From Chitinophagaceae bacterium (GTDB lineage: Bacteria; Bacteroidota; Bacteroidia; Chitinophagales; Chitinophagaceae): DNA of 64,000 nt. Under the pieces are notes generated by a model. That model did no database searches. It saw only the letters and a list, made by a program, of their open reading frames with translations, and was not told where the DNA came from. Below are positions 37,423 to 46,758 of the stretch, in pieces (position 1 is the first letter of the stretch; every line of letters begins with the position of its first letter). A program made the translations under genes and the position numbers. The DNA lies in the NCBI GenBank assembly GCA_019638475.1, contig JAHBTR010000001.1, positions 62,001-126,000 of the forward strand, read 5' to 3'.

Positions 37423-39109
37423 GTTATGCCTTTACCCTTCTTTTTACTCAGCATATTTGATTGACAATTCGTCTTCAAATCCAAAAATTGCCAAGGCTTG
37501 TTTTATTCGGTAAAACTTGCCCACATTGTCAATATTTGTTTCTATAAAATATGTATCACTTATTGGTATAGCTTGTCGCAGTCCGTTTGTTTCAGGTGTT
37601 TTTGTCAAGCTTAATCTATCTCCAATTTCTGAAGTAAAAAATGTTTCAGGTTGTAAGTCGAATAGTTGTTTAAATACTTCAATGTAAAGCTTTACTACTT
37701 GTGTTACTTCAAGTTTTTGATTAAAAAATATAGCATACTCTAACTTTTTATGTTTTGGGTCTTCTGCGTCAAAGATGTTTATTTCGTCATTCGTTGCTTC
37801 CAATTCAATATCAATTTCAGGCAATTCCCAAATTTTAATAAAGCATTCTGAAATTGTATTTGCTCTTTTTTCAATTTCAGACTTATCCCACTTCGTCTTT
37901 TCTTTCAAATCTCTGTTTAGCCAAAGTCTGCTGAAATTGTATCCTTGTTCTTTGCTATCAATATTCATCATTTTCTTTTCAAGAAACGGCTTGTTACTTA
38001 ATTTACCGTTGTTTCCCGATAAAGTTAGGTTGCCAATTGTGTTCAGATAATTTTCCTTTATTAAATTGTATTCGCCTGCACCTAATTCAATTTTCCATTT
38101 TGGGGCAGGATTTTGCGGAAAAATATGTTCAATTGTTATGTCTAAATTTCCATCAATAGCTACTGGTTCGTTATTTTGAAAGTTCTCAAGTCGTTCTAAT
38201 AAATAGGTTCTATTTTTGGGTTTGATATTGTAAACGTCTTTTTCTTTAAGTGCGTTTATCGTTTCTGAATTTCTTGGGAAACGCTGAACGCCTGACCTTT
38301 GCAATAAAGATTTTTGTATTGAGAATAAATAAATGATTGAACAGTTGATAAAACTGAAATAAAAGTTTCCTTATCAATTATGTCATTTGAAAAATCTTCA
38401 TACACTTTCATTAAAAAAGGAAATGCAACATTTATTTCTAATTTGTTGATGTATTCAAGTTGAGTTCTAATGAGTTTGTCAGGTTCGTTCTTAGGGTTAT
38501 CTACAAAAATTAGCTTTGAAAGTCCACGCTGAATAACTTCATAGTTCTCTGCATTTATTGCTGAGCTAAAAAAATCAAAATTTTCAATGATTTTTGAGTA
38601 ACCTTTAAACTCTTCTCCATCTACTGAATTAAGAATGTGTCGAAGTGCTTCTTTATTATTTTCGGTTGGTTTTAGTTTTAATTTTTTCTTCTTCAGGAGC
38701 AAATTCATTTATCAAATACGTTTTCTGAATTCGGTTAACTAACATTTGCTGGTTAAGTTCCTTAGCAAGTCTATAAAGTGTGATATAAATTAATGTTATT
38801 GTTGTAAGTCTTTGCTGTCCATCAATTATGGTTAATTCAGTTAAACCAGATGCAGTATAAACATCATCGTGAACATAAACGATGCTTCCAATAAAGTGTG
38901 CATTAGTTTTGTCGTTTTTACCAGTTTCTATAATGTCGTGCAAAAGTTGTTTGCATTATGTTAAAGTCCAATCATAATTTCTTTGATAGACTGGAATGGC
39001 AAAAATTGTTTCGTTAGTCGCTAAAAATTTATCTACTCTGGTTTCGTTTGCTTTCATATTTTATCTTAATTTTTTTGCCTATGTACGGTCTCATAGGGTG
39101 AAGCATAAC
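37423..39109. repeat. Short inverted repeats bounding the broken GmrSD gene
   Basis: TGTTATGCCTTTACCC at 37422-37437 and, on the other strand, TGTTATGCTTCACCC ending at 39110 face inward 1.7 kb apart. Just outside the left copy, AGCCGTTTA / TAAACTGGCT can form a stem with one bulged base, as in integron attC sites. A gene-cassette-like unit is suggested, not shown. Confidence 0.35.
37444..39057 (-). pseudogene. Decayed GmrSD-type DUF262/DUF1524 restriction gene
   Basis: Translation from ATG 39057 opens a DUF262 domain (FAIPVYQRNYDWTLT) and meets TAA at codon 34 (38958-38956), where CAA would restore LTQCKQLL. The same frame continues with the nucleotide-binding motif IDGQQRLTT. It then shifts at a run of six T on the + strand (38682-38687); removing one base rejoins the next frame. 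A further break near 38280-38310, probably with loss of some tens of residues, leads to the DUF1524 nuclease part with the His motif IEHIFPQNP. Intact relatives are type IV enzymes against modified phage DNA. Three lesions make function unlikely. Confidence 0.85.
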
Positions 39110-39515
39110 ACCCAAATATACGCAACCTTTTTAAATATCTAAATAACATTCGTATAACCAGTCAAGAATAGTATTTTTTACGAATGTTTTGTTGTTATTG
39201 CGTATAATTTCCCTTGCCATGGTTCGTGTCAGCACGAACCATTTTTAACCACATTGCCTAAAATAATACCATCTAATACTTTTTATCTTCTAAAATAGTC
39301 CAATATAACTCTTTACGACTTTGCACTGTTGCGTCTTTTCATAAAAATATATGACTAATTATGAAACATAAATAGTATAAGATGTGCAAAATAGCCCAAA
39401 GAGACTATGCCTAAATCTAAGATAGTATTATTACCTACCAAAAGTTAAACAAATTTATTGCACCTTAAATCCTTTTTTCACTAAATGATGAGCAACTCAA
39501 ACCGCAACATAACGC
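39058..39515. other. Gene-free stretch with a TGGTTCGTG hairpin
   Basis: No convincing frame. A 9-bp perfect stem TGGTTCGTG / CACGAACCA (39220-39241) with a 4-base loop is followed by five T on the + strand. A smaller CCTATG / CATAGG stem lies near 39079-39097. No + strand gene ends here, so the T-tract hairpin may be a dispersed repeat rather than a working terminator. Confidence 0.5.
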
Positions 39516-41888
39516 TTAATTCTTAATTAACTTCTCTGTTGTTCTCTTTCCTTTACTGTCTATAATTTCTACTATATAAGTACCTTGACTCAATCTGCTG
39601 ATATTTAATTGTTCTGTACCGCCTGATACTTTTTGCTGCAACAGTATTTTACCTGTTACATCTGTTATTTTAATGTTGTAAGTGATGCTGTTATCTGCAC
39701 TTTGTGGCAGTTGTAAGGTTACTTGCTTATCAGCAGGATTGGGATACATTTTAATAACAGTATTCAATGTAAGTTCAGGTTGTAGTTTTTTACTGAACAC
39801 TACACTAAACCTTGCAGCACCTTTGGTTTCAGGGTTGTTGTTATCAATACTGAAACTGTATGCAGGATTTTGTTTAATATCCTGTGTGGTATTGGTTAAA
39901 TGGTCTATCAAATAAATATCTGCTCCTGCAAAGTTTTCAAATTCACTGAAATTGAATTGATAAGTACCGCTTGTTGTTGCTGCTACATTCAACCAAACTT
40001 CATCGTTGCTTAATGTTTGCAAATCTCTGGTTTGTACAGCCATGCCTTTAGTTCCTTTTAAGCTACTGATGAATGTACCACTATTAATAGAGGTTATATC
40101 CATTGCTCCTTTTTCTGTATTGCTGATACCTGCTTCATTGGCATAACGAATAACTATTTCATCTGCTTTATTGCCATTGTTCAGGTAGGTTATTCTTAAT
40201 TTTTCATTGAAGGTTCTTGTACGGAAATAACCTGTATTGTTGATACCTGATTTTTGATTTTCTGCAAAATCTAAAGTGATGGTATTATCATTATCCAATG
40301 AAGATTCTACAAAGAATGCTTGTCCGCTTGCTATTACATCGCCTGTTGCATTGTTGAAATTAGGGTCGGGGTCGCCATTCAATAATTCACCTGCTGTTCC
40401 ATCCCAATAGGTATAAATACCTGATGCATTAGCAGGAATATAAATAGCATAATTGTTGGCTATTTTGCTGCTGTTGGCTGTTCTGAATGTACCAAAGTTG
40501 ATAGCACTTGGGTACGGATTGGCTATAAATACATATTGGTCTAAACTGCCTGCATCAAAAGCAATGTCTTTGGCATTGTTGTAAGTAATGCTAAAGTTAC
40601 CTGCATTTTTCTGTGCATTGCTTACTGCACCTATGGCTCTTAGTGTTACTGCTGTTGGTATTAAACCACTTGGACTACCATCTAATAAACTGCAACCTAA
40701 ACTTCTGTCGCCTCTTACATTTACCCTGAAACCTTTACCTGCTTCTACATTATCTGCTATGGTAGTAGCAGGTTTTGTCCATCTTGTTCCACTTGCATTG
40801 GCTGCATCGTAAGTATAAATATTGGGTGCATTGCTTACAGTAGCATCATAGCCATTGCTGTGTGCAGTAAAGGTTGGACAAACTGTTCCACCTGTGCCTG
40901 CTCCTGTAATATGTATGTTTTGCTGCCATGTATTGCTGATAGAACCTGTAATAGGACTTCCTAAGAATATCCATTTTCTGGCTGCTTTGGCTGGTATGAA
41001 ACGTTCTACTTCAATGCTGCCATCAATATAATTGCCTGCTGCATCTCCTGATGCTATACTTGCTGTTCCTGTTGCAGTAGATTTTAATACTAAATTATTG
41101 TTGGTAGTTAATACCCCTGCTGTTGGTGTATAAGTATTTGTTACAGATACTTTGCTGCTGCCTGTAATGGTTGCTCCTGCATTATTGTTTAAGGTTAAGT
41201 TACTGATAGTGCCAATGCCACTGATGTTTTGTGCAGACATAGTTCCATTTAACACTACAGTTCCTGTGCCTGTAACAGCACCATCATTGCTGAATGTGCT
41301 GCCTACAGATAAAGTGCCTGTATTGTCAATACCTGCATTGTTTTCTATAAACAAGGCACTATTACCAAAATCCAAACTGCTGTTGTTGGTTAATGTATGT
41401 CCTGTTTGTACAGTAAACCTTGTAGTATCTGTAAAAGAAGTGGCTGTTGTTCCTGTACCATCAGGTTCACTGTTCCAGTTGGCTAATACATTAGCTGCAT
41501 TGCTGCCTGTGCTGTAATAAAAATCTTTTTGAAACTCTAATGCACCCATATCTACGGTATTTGCTTTTATTCTTGCATTACCTGCCAAATCTGTTGTAAT
41601 GCTTACAGGTACACTGTCGTTAAAGCCTGCATTGATAGCAGGACTGCCGGGTTGTAAGCTATAATCACCGTTAGCCGCATCTGTAAACAAAGGGTTAGCA
41701 TTTATATTGCCTGTACCTGCGTAACCACCTTGTACCAAACTGTAAGTAACAAAAGGTGTACCACCGTCATTAGATATGCTATTATTATTGCCATAAATAA
41801 TACTGTTGGTAATGTTAGGCGATGATAACAGATTAAACATACCACCGCCATTAGTAGTAGTTGCATTATTACCCGAAAAAGTGTTTTT
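39516..41888 (-). pseudogene. 5'-truncated T9SS-secreted protein
   Basis: An open frame of 790 codons with no signal peptide. It begins inside a beta-helix repeat (KNTFSGNN, then TTNGGGMFN) directly after a TAA at 41891-41889; upstream sequence shows no continuation of the protein. It then has more beta-helix sequence ending SPAINAGF, a long beta-rich region, and a C-terminal T9SS type A sorting domain (MYPNPADKQVTLQLP to TEKLIKN). Base composition looks more GC-rich than its neighbours. Without the N-terminus it cannot be exported normally, so it is probably a remnant; a start at ATG 41840 is possible but would lack a leader. Confidence 0.75.
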
Positions 41889-42064
41889 TTAAATAATGTG
41901 TTTATTAAAGCAAGTGATACATTCTATAAAATAAAGCTAAAAGATTATCCTATGCTGGGTAAATAAAGCAATACCAACCAAATAAAATTTGAACTAAATT
42001 TATTTTACTTAGAGATGATGTAATAAAGAGGTATTTTTTTTTAAACAGTTATTAAATAATTCTC

Positions 42065-42072
42065 TACATTTG
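42065..42072 (+). promoter_or_regulatory. Candidate -7 box of deoC
   Basis: TACATTTG matches TAnnTTTG, 19 bases ahead of the deoC ATG. The -33 position is only T-rich. Confidence 0.4.
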
Positions 42073-42091
42073 ATATTTACATGAAAAAGTT

Positions 42092-43012
42092 ATGACGAAC
42101 AATAATTTATCTCTATCAATTCCAGATTTTACTTTATCGCCAAGAATAGACCAAGTTGGCATAGAAGAAAGAGCTAAACGTTTTACTACCAGAAGTATAA
42201 AAACAAGTTCTAAAGTTAGTTTATTAAAACTTGTTTTAAATATGATAGACCTTACAACTTTAGAAGGAAAAGATTCTGAAGGGAAAGTAAAACAACTCTG
42301 CTACAAAGCACAACATTTACACGATAGCTACCCTAATTTGCCTACTGTAGCTGCTGTTTGTGTATATCCAAGTATGGTTAAAATTGCTAAAAAAGCATTG
42401 GGCAATGCTGGTATAAATGTAGCTGCTGTGGCTACAGCTTTTCCAAGTGGACAAGCTCCAAAAGATGTAAAAATTAGAGATACAAAATTTGCTGTTAATG
42501 AAGGTGCTGATGAAATAGATATGGTTATCAGTAGAGGTAAATTTCTAGAAGGCGACTATAATTTTGTGTTTGACGAAATAGCTGAAATTAAAGAAGCCTG
42601 TGGCAATGCAAGGCTAAAAGTAATTTTAGAAACAGGTGAATTAGTTACTTATGATAAAGTACGCAGGGCAAGTGATATAGCTATGTATGCAGGTGCAGAT
42701 TTTATCAAAACAAGTACAGGAAAAATACAACCTGCTGCTACCATGCCTGTTACCTTAGTAATGTTAGAAGCTATCAGAGATTTTTATTACAAGACAGGCA
42801 AAAAAATTGCAATGAAACCAGCAGGTGGAATTAGTAAAGCAAAATTGGCTGTACATTATTTAGTTATGTTACAAGAAACTTTAGGACAAAGTTGGATGAA
42901 TAATGAATGGTTCAGGTTTGGTGCAAGTAGTTTAGCAAATGATGTACTGATGCAGTTAGAAAAAGAAAGAACAGGCGTTTATCAAAGTGCCAATTATTTT
43001 AGTATAGATTAA
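42092..43012 (+). CDS. deoC: Deoxyribose-phosphate aldolase
   Basis: 306 residues. Cleaves 2-deoxyribose 5-phosphate to glyceraldehyde 3-phosphate and acetaldehyde. The Schiff-base lysine lies in ADFIKTSTGK; the second active-site lysine lies in AMKPAGGI. Its length exceeds the ~220-260 of short forms because of an N-terminal extension, common in this phylum. An aldehyde dehydrogenase pair downstream could oxidise the acetaldehyde. Two toxin-antitoxin pairs have been inserted around these genes. Confidence 0.93.
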   Translation: MTNNNLSLSIPDFTLSPRIDQVGIEERAKRFTTRSIKTSSKVSLLKLVLNMIDLTTLEGKDSEGKVKQLCYKAQHLHDSYPNLPTVAAVCVYPSMVKIAKKALGNAGINVAAVATAFPSGQAPKDVKIRDTKFAVNEGADEIDMVISRGKFLEGDYNFVFDEIAEIKEACGNARLKVILETGELVTYDKVRRASDIAMYAGADFIKTSTGKIQPAATMPVTLVMLEAIRDFYYKTGKKIAMKPAGGISKAKLAVHYLVMLQETLGQSWMNNEWFRFGASSLANDVLMQLEKERTGVYQSANYFSID

Positions 43013-43015
43013 AAA

Positions 43016-43053
43016 GCCCCTCCTACCCCCCCCAAATGGGAGGAATTGGAGGG
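43016..43053. repeat. C-rich/G-rich imperfect palindrome after deoC
   Basis: CCCCTCCTACCCCC and the facing GGGAGGAATTGGAGGG form an imperfect stem 4 bases after the deoC stop. It is not followed by T. A related CCCCTTC hairpin occurs at 3920-3936, suggesting a dispersed repeat family. Confidence 0.45.
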
Positions 43054-43099
43054 AAAATATTTTAGCGAAATGTATATTATCTTTTAATAAACTAAATAT

Positions 43100-43324
43100 A
43101 TGGACATACAAGCACCTTTAAGTAATTTGCAGCAAGAATTGCTGAAGTTGTATGCACGGAATATTCCTAATGAAGATTTGCTTCACATTAAGGATTATTT
43201 AGCTAAATATTTTTTGCAAAAAACTATTGATGAAGCTGATAAAGTTTGGGACGAAAGAAAATATACAAATGAAACAATGCAGAATTGGTTAAATGAGGAA
43301 AACGAAAAGTATGAAAAGGATTAA
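43100..43324 (+). CDS. Antitoxin of a PIN-toxin pair
   Basis: 74 residues, helical and charged, ending NEENEKYEKD. Size, composition and overlap with the downstream PIN toxin (14 bases) fit the small antitoxins that precede PIN toxins in Bacteroidota. No classic DNA-binding fold is obvious by eye. Its role rests mainly on position. Confidence 0.65.
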   Translation: MDIQAPLSNLQQELLKLYARNIPNEDLLHIKDYLAKYFLQKTIDEADKVWDERKYTNETMQNWLNEENEKYEKD

Positions 43325-43667
43325 GGCTGTAGTAGATACCAATGTTTTCATATCATCATTATCCTCAAAATCAGTTTATCATAAATTCATTATTCTTTTG
43401 AGAAATAAACAGATTGATATTTTTGTTACAGATGAAATTATGTTTGAGTATGAAGAAAAATTAAAAGAAAAATATAATCTGATTATTGCTGAAAATTTTA
43501 TCTCTTCATTTAGAGAATTAAGCAATGTACATTATGTAAAAGTTTACTTTAATTGGAATTTGCTAAATGATGAAGATGATAATAAGTTTGCAGATTGTTA
43601 TTTAGCAGCAAATGCAGAATTATTGATAACTAACGACAAAGGATTTAATAAATTAAAGGAAGTATAG
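43311..43667 (+). CDS. PIN-domain toxin, cut short by an in-frame TAG
   Basis: Probable ribonuclease toxin of a type II pair. The ATG at 43311 gives the usual start MKRIKAVVDTNVF; an alternative ATG lies at 43293. Acidic metal-binding residues remain: D9, the E in MFEYEEK, and Asps in NDEDDNKFADC and LLITNDKGF. The TAG at 43665-43667 interrupts a frame that continues for 18 codons (FPKIKTIKLEDFLKEIKL) to TAA 43722-43724, matching the normal PIN toxin C-terminus. The core is whole, so partial activity is possible. Confidence 0.75.
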   Translation: MKRIKAVVDTNVFISSLSSKSVYHKFIILLRNKQIDIFVTDEIMFEYEEKLKEKYNLIIAENFISSFRELSNVHYVKVYFNWNLLNDEDDNKFADCYLAANAELLITNDKGFNKLKEV

Positions 43668-43772
43668 TTTCCAAAAATTAAAACTATAAAATTAGAAGAT
43701 TTTTTAAAAGAAATAAAACTATAAATAACACTTAGGAAATATAATTTTCACTTTGTACACAATAAAAATGCT

Positions 43773-45293
43773 ATGTCAAAATTAAATACAAACACAGCCG
43801 AAAGAAAAAAAATAGGTATAAAAAATAATCGTTTTAAAGCCCCTCGTTTGGAAGGGTTAGGAAGGCTTGAATATGCACCAGCACCCGAAAGCAAAGCAAG
43901 TGCAAAAATTGAATCTAAATATGATTTATTTATTAATGGAAAATTTGAAAAACCATTAAGCAAAAAATATTTTGATACCATTAATCCTGCTACAGAAGAA
44001 AAATTATCAAGTGTAGCAGATGCCAATGCTGCCGATGTAGATAAAGCTGTAAAAGCTGCTCGTAATGCTTATGATAAAACATGGAGCAAAATGCCAGCTA
44101 AAGAACGTGCCAAATATATTTATCGTATAGCTCGTATGATACAGGAACGTGCAAGAGAATTTGCTATTATTGAAAGTATGGATGGCGGTAAACCTATTCG
44201 TGAAAGTAGAGATATTGATGTACCTATTGCTGCTAATCATTTTTTCTATTATGCAGGTTGGGCAGATAAATTGCAATATGCTTTTCCTAATAGAAAGATT
44301 ACTTCTTTAGGCGTTGCAGGACAAATTATTCCTTGGAATTTTCCATTGCTCATGGCTGCATGGAAAATTGCTCCTGCATTAGCTACAGGCAATACAGTAG
44401 TTTTAAAACCAGCAGAAACTACGCCATTAACTGCTTTAAAGTTGGCAGAAATTATTCAAGAAAGTGATTTGCCACCAGGTGTAGTAAATATTATTACAGG
44501 TGCAGGAGCTACAGGTGCTGCTATTGTTAATCATTCAGATATTAATAAAATAGCTTTTACAGGCTCTACAGATGTAGGCAAAATTATTCAACGTGCAGTA
44601 GCAGGAACAAACAAAAAAATAACTTTAGAGTTAGGTGGTAAAGCTGCCAATATTATTTTTGATGATGCACCATTAGACCAAGCAGTAGAAGGTGTTATTA
44701 ATGGCATCTTCTTTAATCAAGGTCATGTATGTTGTGCTGGCTCAAGATTATTTGTTCAAGAATCTGTTTATAAAATTGTATTACAAAAATTAAAAGACAG
44801 AATAGAAACTTTAATTGTTGGCGACCCATTAGATAAGAATACAGATATTGGTGCTATCAACTCTAAACAGCAAATGGATACTATTCATAAATACTTAAAA
44901 ATAGGAGAGAGAGAAGGAGCAGAAATGCATCAAAGCAGTTGCCCCATTCCTAAAAAAGGTCTCTTTATGCGTCCTACTGTATTTACCAATGTAGCACAAA
45001 GTAGCAGAATTGTACAAGAAGAAATTTTTGGACCTGTATTAACTATTCAAACATTTAGAACAGATGATGAAGTAATAGAAAAAGCCAACAATACACCTTT
45101 TGGGTTAAGTGCAGGTGTATGGACAGATAAAGGCTCTAAAATATTTAACCTTACAACCAAGATGAGAGCAGGTGTAGTTTGGGCAAATACTTTCAATAAA
45201 TTTGACCCTACATCTCCCTTTGGTGGTTATAAAGAAAGTGGTTTTGGGCGTGAAGGTGGTTTGCATGGGTTGAGTGCGTATTTGAATATGTAG
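43773..45293 (+). CDS. NAD(P)-dependent aldehyde dehydrogenase
   Basis: 506 residues, a full-length ALDH. N-terminal oxidation-domain blocks include QIIPWNFPLLMA, FTGSTDVGK, the general base in TLELGGKAANI and the nucleophile Cys in QGHVCCAGSRLF; EEIFGPVL and FGGYKESGFGRE follow. The first ~45 residues form an unusual basic lead-in (ERKKIGIKNNRFKAPRLEGLGR). It probably oxidises the acetaldehyde released by DeoC. Confidence 0.9.
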   Translation: MSKLNTNTAERKKIGIKNNRFKAPRLEGLGRLEYAPAPESKASAKIESKYDLFINGKFEKPLSKKYFDTINPATEEKLSSVADANAADVDKAVKAARNAYDKTWSKMPAKERAKYIYRIARMIQERAREFAIIESMDGGKPIRESRDIDVPIAANHFFYYAGWADKLQYAFPNRKITSLGVAGQIIPWNFPLLMAAWKIAPALATGNTVVLKPAETTPLTALKLAEIIQESDLPPGVVNIITGAGATGAAIVNHSDINKIAFTGSTDVGKIIQRAVAGTNKKITLELGGKAANIIFDDAPLDQAVEGVINGIFFNQGHVCCAGSRLFVQESVYKIVLQKLKDRIETLIVGDPLDKNTDIGAINSKQQMDTIHKYLKIGEREGAEMHQSSCPIPKKGLFMRPTVFTNVAQSSRIVQEEIFGPVLTIQTFRTDDEVIEKANNTPFGLSAGVWTDKGSKIFNLTTKMRAGVVWANTFNKFDPTSPFGGYKESGFGREGGLHGLSAYLNM

Positions 45294-45322
45294 AAAACTA
45301 TTTAATCTATAAAAAGCGATTT

Positions 45323-45520
45323 ATGGAAACTTTATTAATTCAAACAGAAAACTCAGAACAATTAAGATTGATAGAAGATTTTTTGAAAGAACATCGTCTA
45401 AAAAGCAGAGTATTAAGTGATGATGATAAAGAAGATATTGTTTTAGGAAGATTAATGGAAGAAACTGATTATTCCGAAACAGTTGATACAACTGAGTTTC
45501 TTAAACAATTACGCAAATAA
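45323..45520 (+). CDS. Antitoxin of a RelE/ParE pair
   Basis: 65 residues. Begins METLLIQTENSEQLRLIEDFLKEH and ends in an acidic helix. It overlaps the toxin start by one base (TAATG). This resembles small Bacteroidota antitoxins with a DUF-type N-terminus; the call depends on position and size. Confidence 0.65.
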   Translation: METLLIQTENSEQLRLIEDFLKEHRLKSRVLSDDDKEDIVLGRLMEETDYSETVDTTEFLKQLRK

Positions 45521-45786
45521 TGGTTGTAATTGTTACAAAACAATTTGAAAAAGATGTTCAAAAAGAATTGAACAAAACCCTTCAATTACAACTTGCAGAT
45601 ATAATTGAAGGGTTACAAAAGGCAAATAATTTACAAGAGATTTTAAATATTAAAAAACTAAAAGGGTATAAAACAGCTTATAGAATTAGAATGGGTGAAT
45701 ATAGAATTGGTTTTATTTTTGAAGAAAATACAATTAAACTAAGCAGAGTATTAAACAGAAAAGAAATTTATCGTTTCTTTCCTTAA
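45520..45786 (+). CDS. RelE/ParE-superfamily toxin
   Basis: 88 residues. The fold is recognisable from KQFEKDVQKEL near the start, the LKGYKTAYRIRMGEYRIGF block and a C-terminal RVLNRKEIYRFF. RelE types cleave mRNA on the ribosome and ParE types poison gyrase; the sequence alone does not decide between them. It separates the two ALDH genes. Confidence 0.8.
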   Translation: MVVIVTKQFEKDVQKELNKTLQLQLADIIEGLQKANNLQEILNIKKLKGYKTAYRIRMGEYRIGFIFEENTIKLSRVLNRKEIYRFFP

Positions 45787-45800
45787 AATAAATGAATAGC

Positions 45801-45859
45801 TTTAAACAACTTAAACGACATTAAACGATTATTAAACGACTTAAACGTTATTAAACCTT
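45801..45859. repeat. Six ~10-base TTAAAC repeats
   Basis: TTAAACAAC, TTAAACGACA, TTAAACGATT, ATTAAACGAC, TTAAACGTTA, TTAAACC: the core recurs about every helical turn directly before the ALDH-like gene. It may be a binding-site array or a slipped-strand repeat. Confidence 0.6.
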
Positions 45860-45866
45860 TTCAACA

Positions 45867-46748
45867 ATGAGATTAGAAGTTTTAAAAACATACAAAATAT
45901 ACATTGGTGGACAATTCCCAAGAACAGAAAGTGGACGCTATTATACGCCATTAAATAAAGTAGGCAAACCTTTAGCCAATGTTTGTTTAAGCAGTAGAAA
46001 AGATTTTAGAGAAGCTGTAGTAGCTGCTCGTAATGCTTTTGGCAGTTGGAGTGGTAGAGCAGCTTTTAATCGTGGGCAAATATTGTATAGAATAGGAGAA
46101 ATGTTAGAAGGAAGAAAAGCACAGTTTATTGATGAACTGATGCAACAAGGTGCTACTAAAACACAAGCAGAAAATGAAGTAAATACTTCTATTGATAGGT
46201 TAATTTATTATGCAGGTTGGTGCGATAAATTTCAACAATTATTTGGCACAGTAAATCCTGTTGCCTCTTCACACTTTAATTTTTCTGTTCCAGAACCAAC
46301 AGGTGTTGTAAGCATTATTGCTCCTCAATCAAATTCTTTATTAGGTTTGGTTTCTGTTATTGCTCCAGTAATTGCTGGTGGCAATACTTGTATTGTTTTA
46401 GCAAGTGAAACAAAACCATTGTGTGCTGTTACATTTGCAGAAGTTTTAAACTCAAGTGATGTACCTGGTGGTGTAGTAAATATTTTAACAGGCAAACCCA
46501 ATGAATTAGTAAAATATTTTGCAGACCACATGGATGTAAATGCTATGATATATTGTGAAAGTGATGTTGCAACACAAAAATTAATTCAAGAAAAAGCAGC
46601 TTTAAATGTAAAACGTGTATTGCTTTATGATAAAATTAACTGGACTTCTGCCGATGCAGAAAATCCTTATCTTATCTTAGATACTCAAGAAATTAAAACA
46701 ACTTGGCACCCCATTGAAAATATTGGTGGAGCAAAAGCAGGATATTAA
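45867..46748 (+). CDS. Half-length, non-catalytic ALDH-like protein
   Basis: 293 residues aligning with the first half of the ALDH fold: YKIYIGGQFPRTESGR, PTGVVSIIAPQSN, the cofactor-domain segment GGVVNILTGKPNELV. The catalytic Cys domain is missing and the general-base Glu loop is not seen. The sequence ends naturally and shows no frameshift. ALDH16-type proteins fuse an active ALDH to an inactive ALDH-like half; this may be the split form, acting as a structural partner of the full ALDH upstream. Confidence 0.75.
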   Translation: MRLEVLKTYKIYIGGQFPRTESGRYYTPLNKVGKPLANVCLSSRKDFREAVVAARNAFGSWSGRAAFNRGQILYRIGEMLEGRKAQFIDELMQQGATKTQAENEVNTSIDRLIYYAGWCDKFQQLFGTVNPVASSHFNFSVPEPTGVVSIIAPQSNSLLGLVSVIAPVIAGGNTCIVLASETKPLCAVTFAEVLNSSDVPGGVVNILTGKPNELVKYFADHMDVNAMIYCESDVATQKLIQEKAALNVKRVLLYDKINWTSADAENPYLILDTQEIKTTWHPIENIGGAKAGY

Positions 46749-46758
46749 ATATTATTTT

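Noticed and set aside
40588..41517. Plus-strand frames opposite the T9SS fragment
   Set aside because: Pro/Val/Leu-rich antisense shadows of Gly/Asn/Thr-rich coding sequence.
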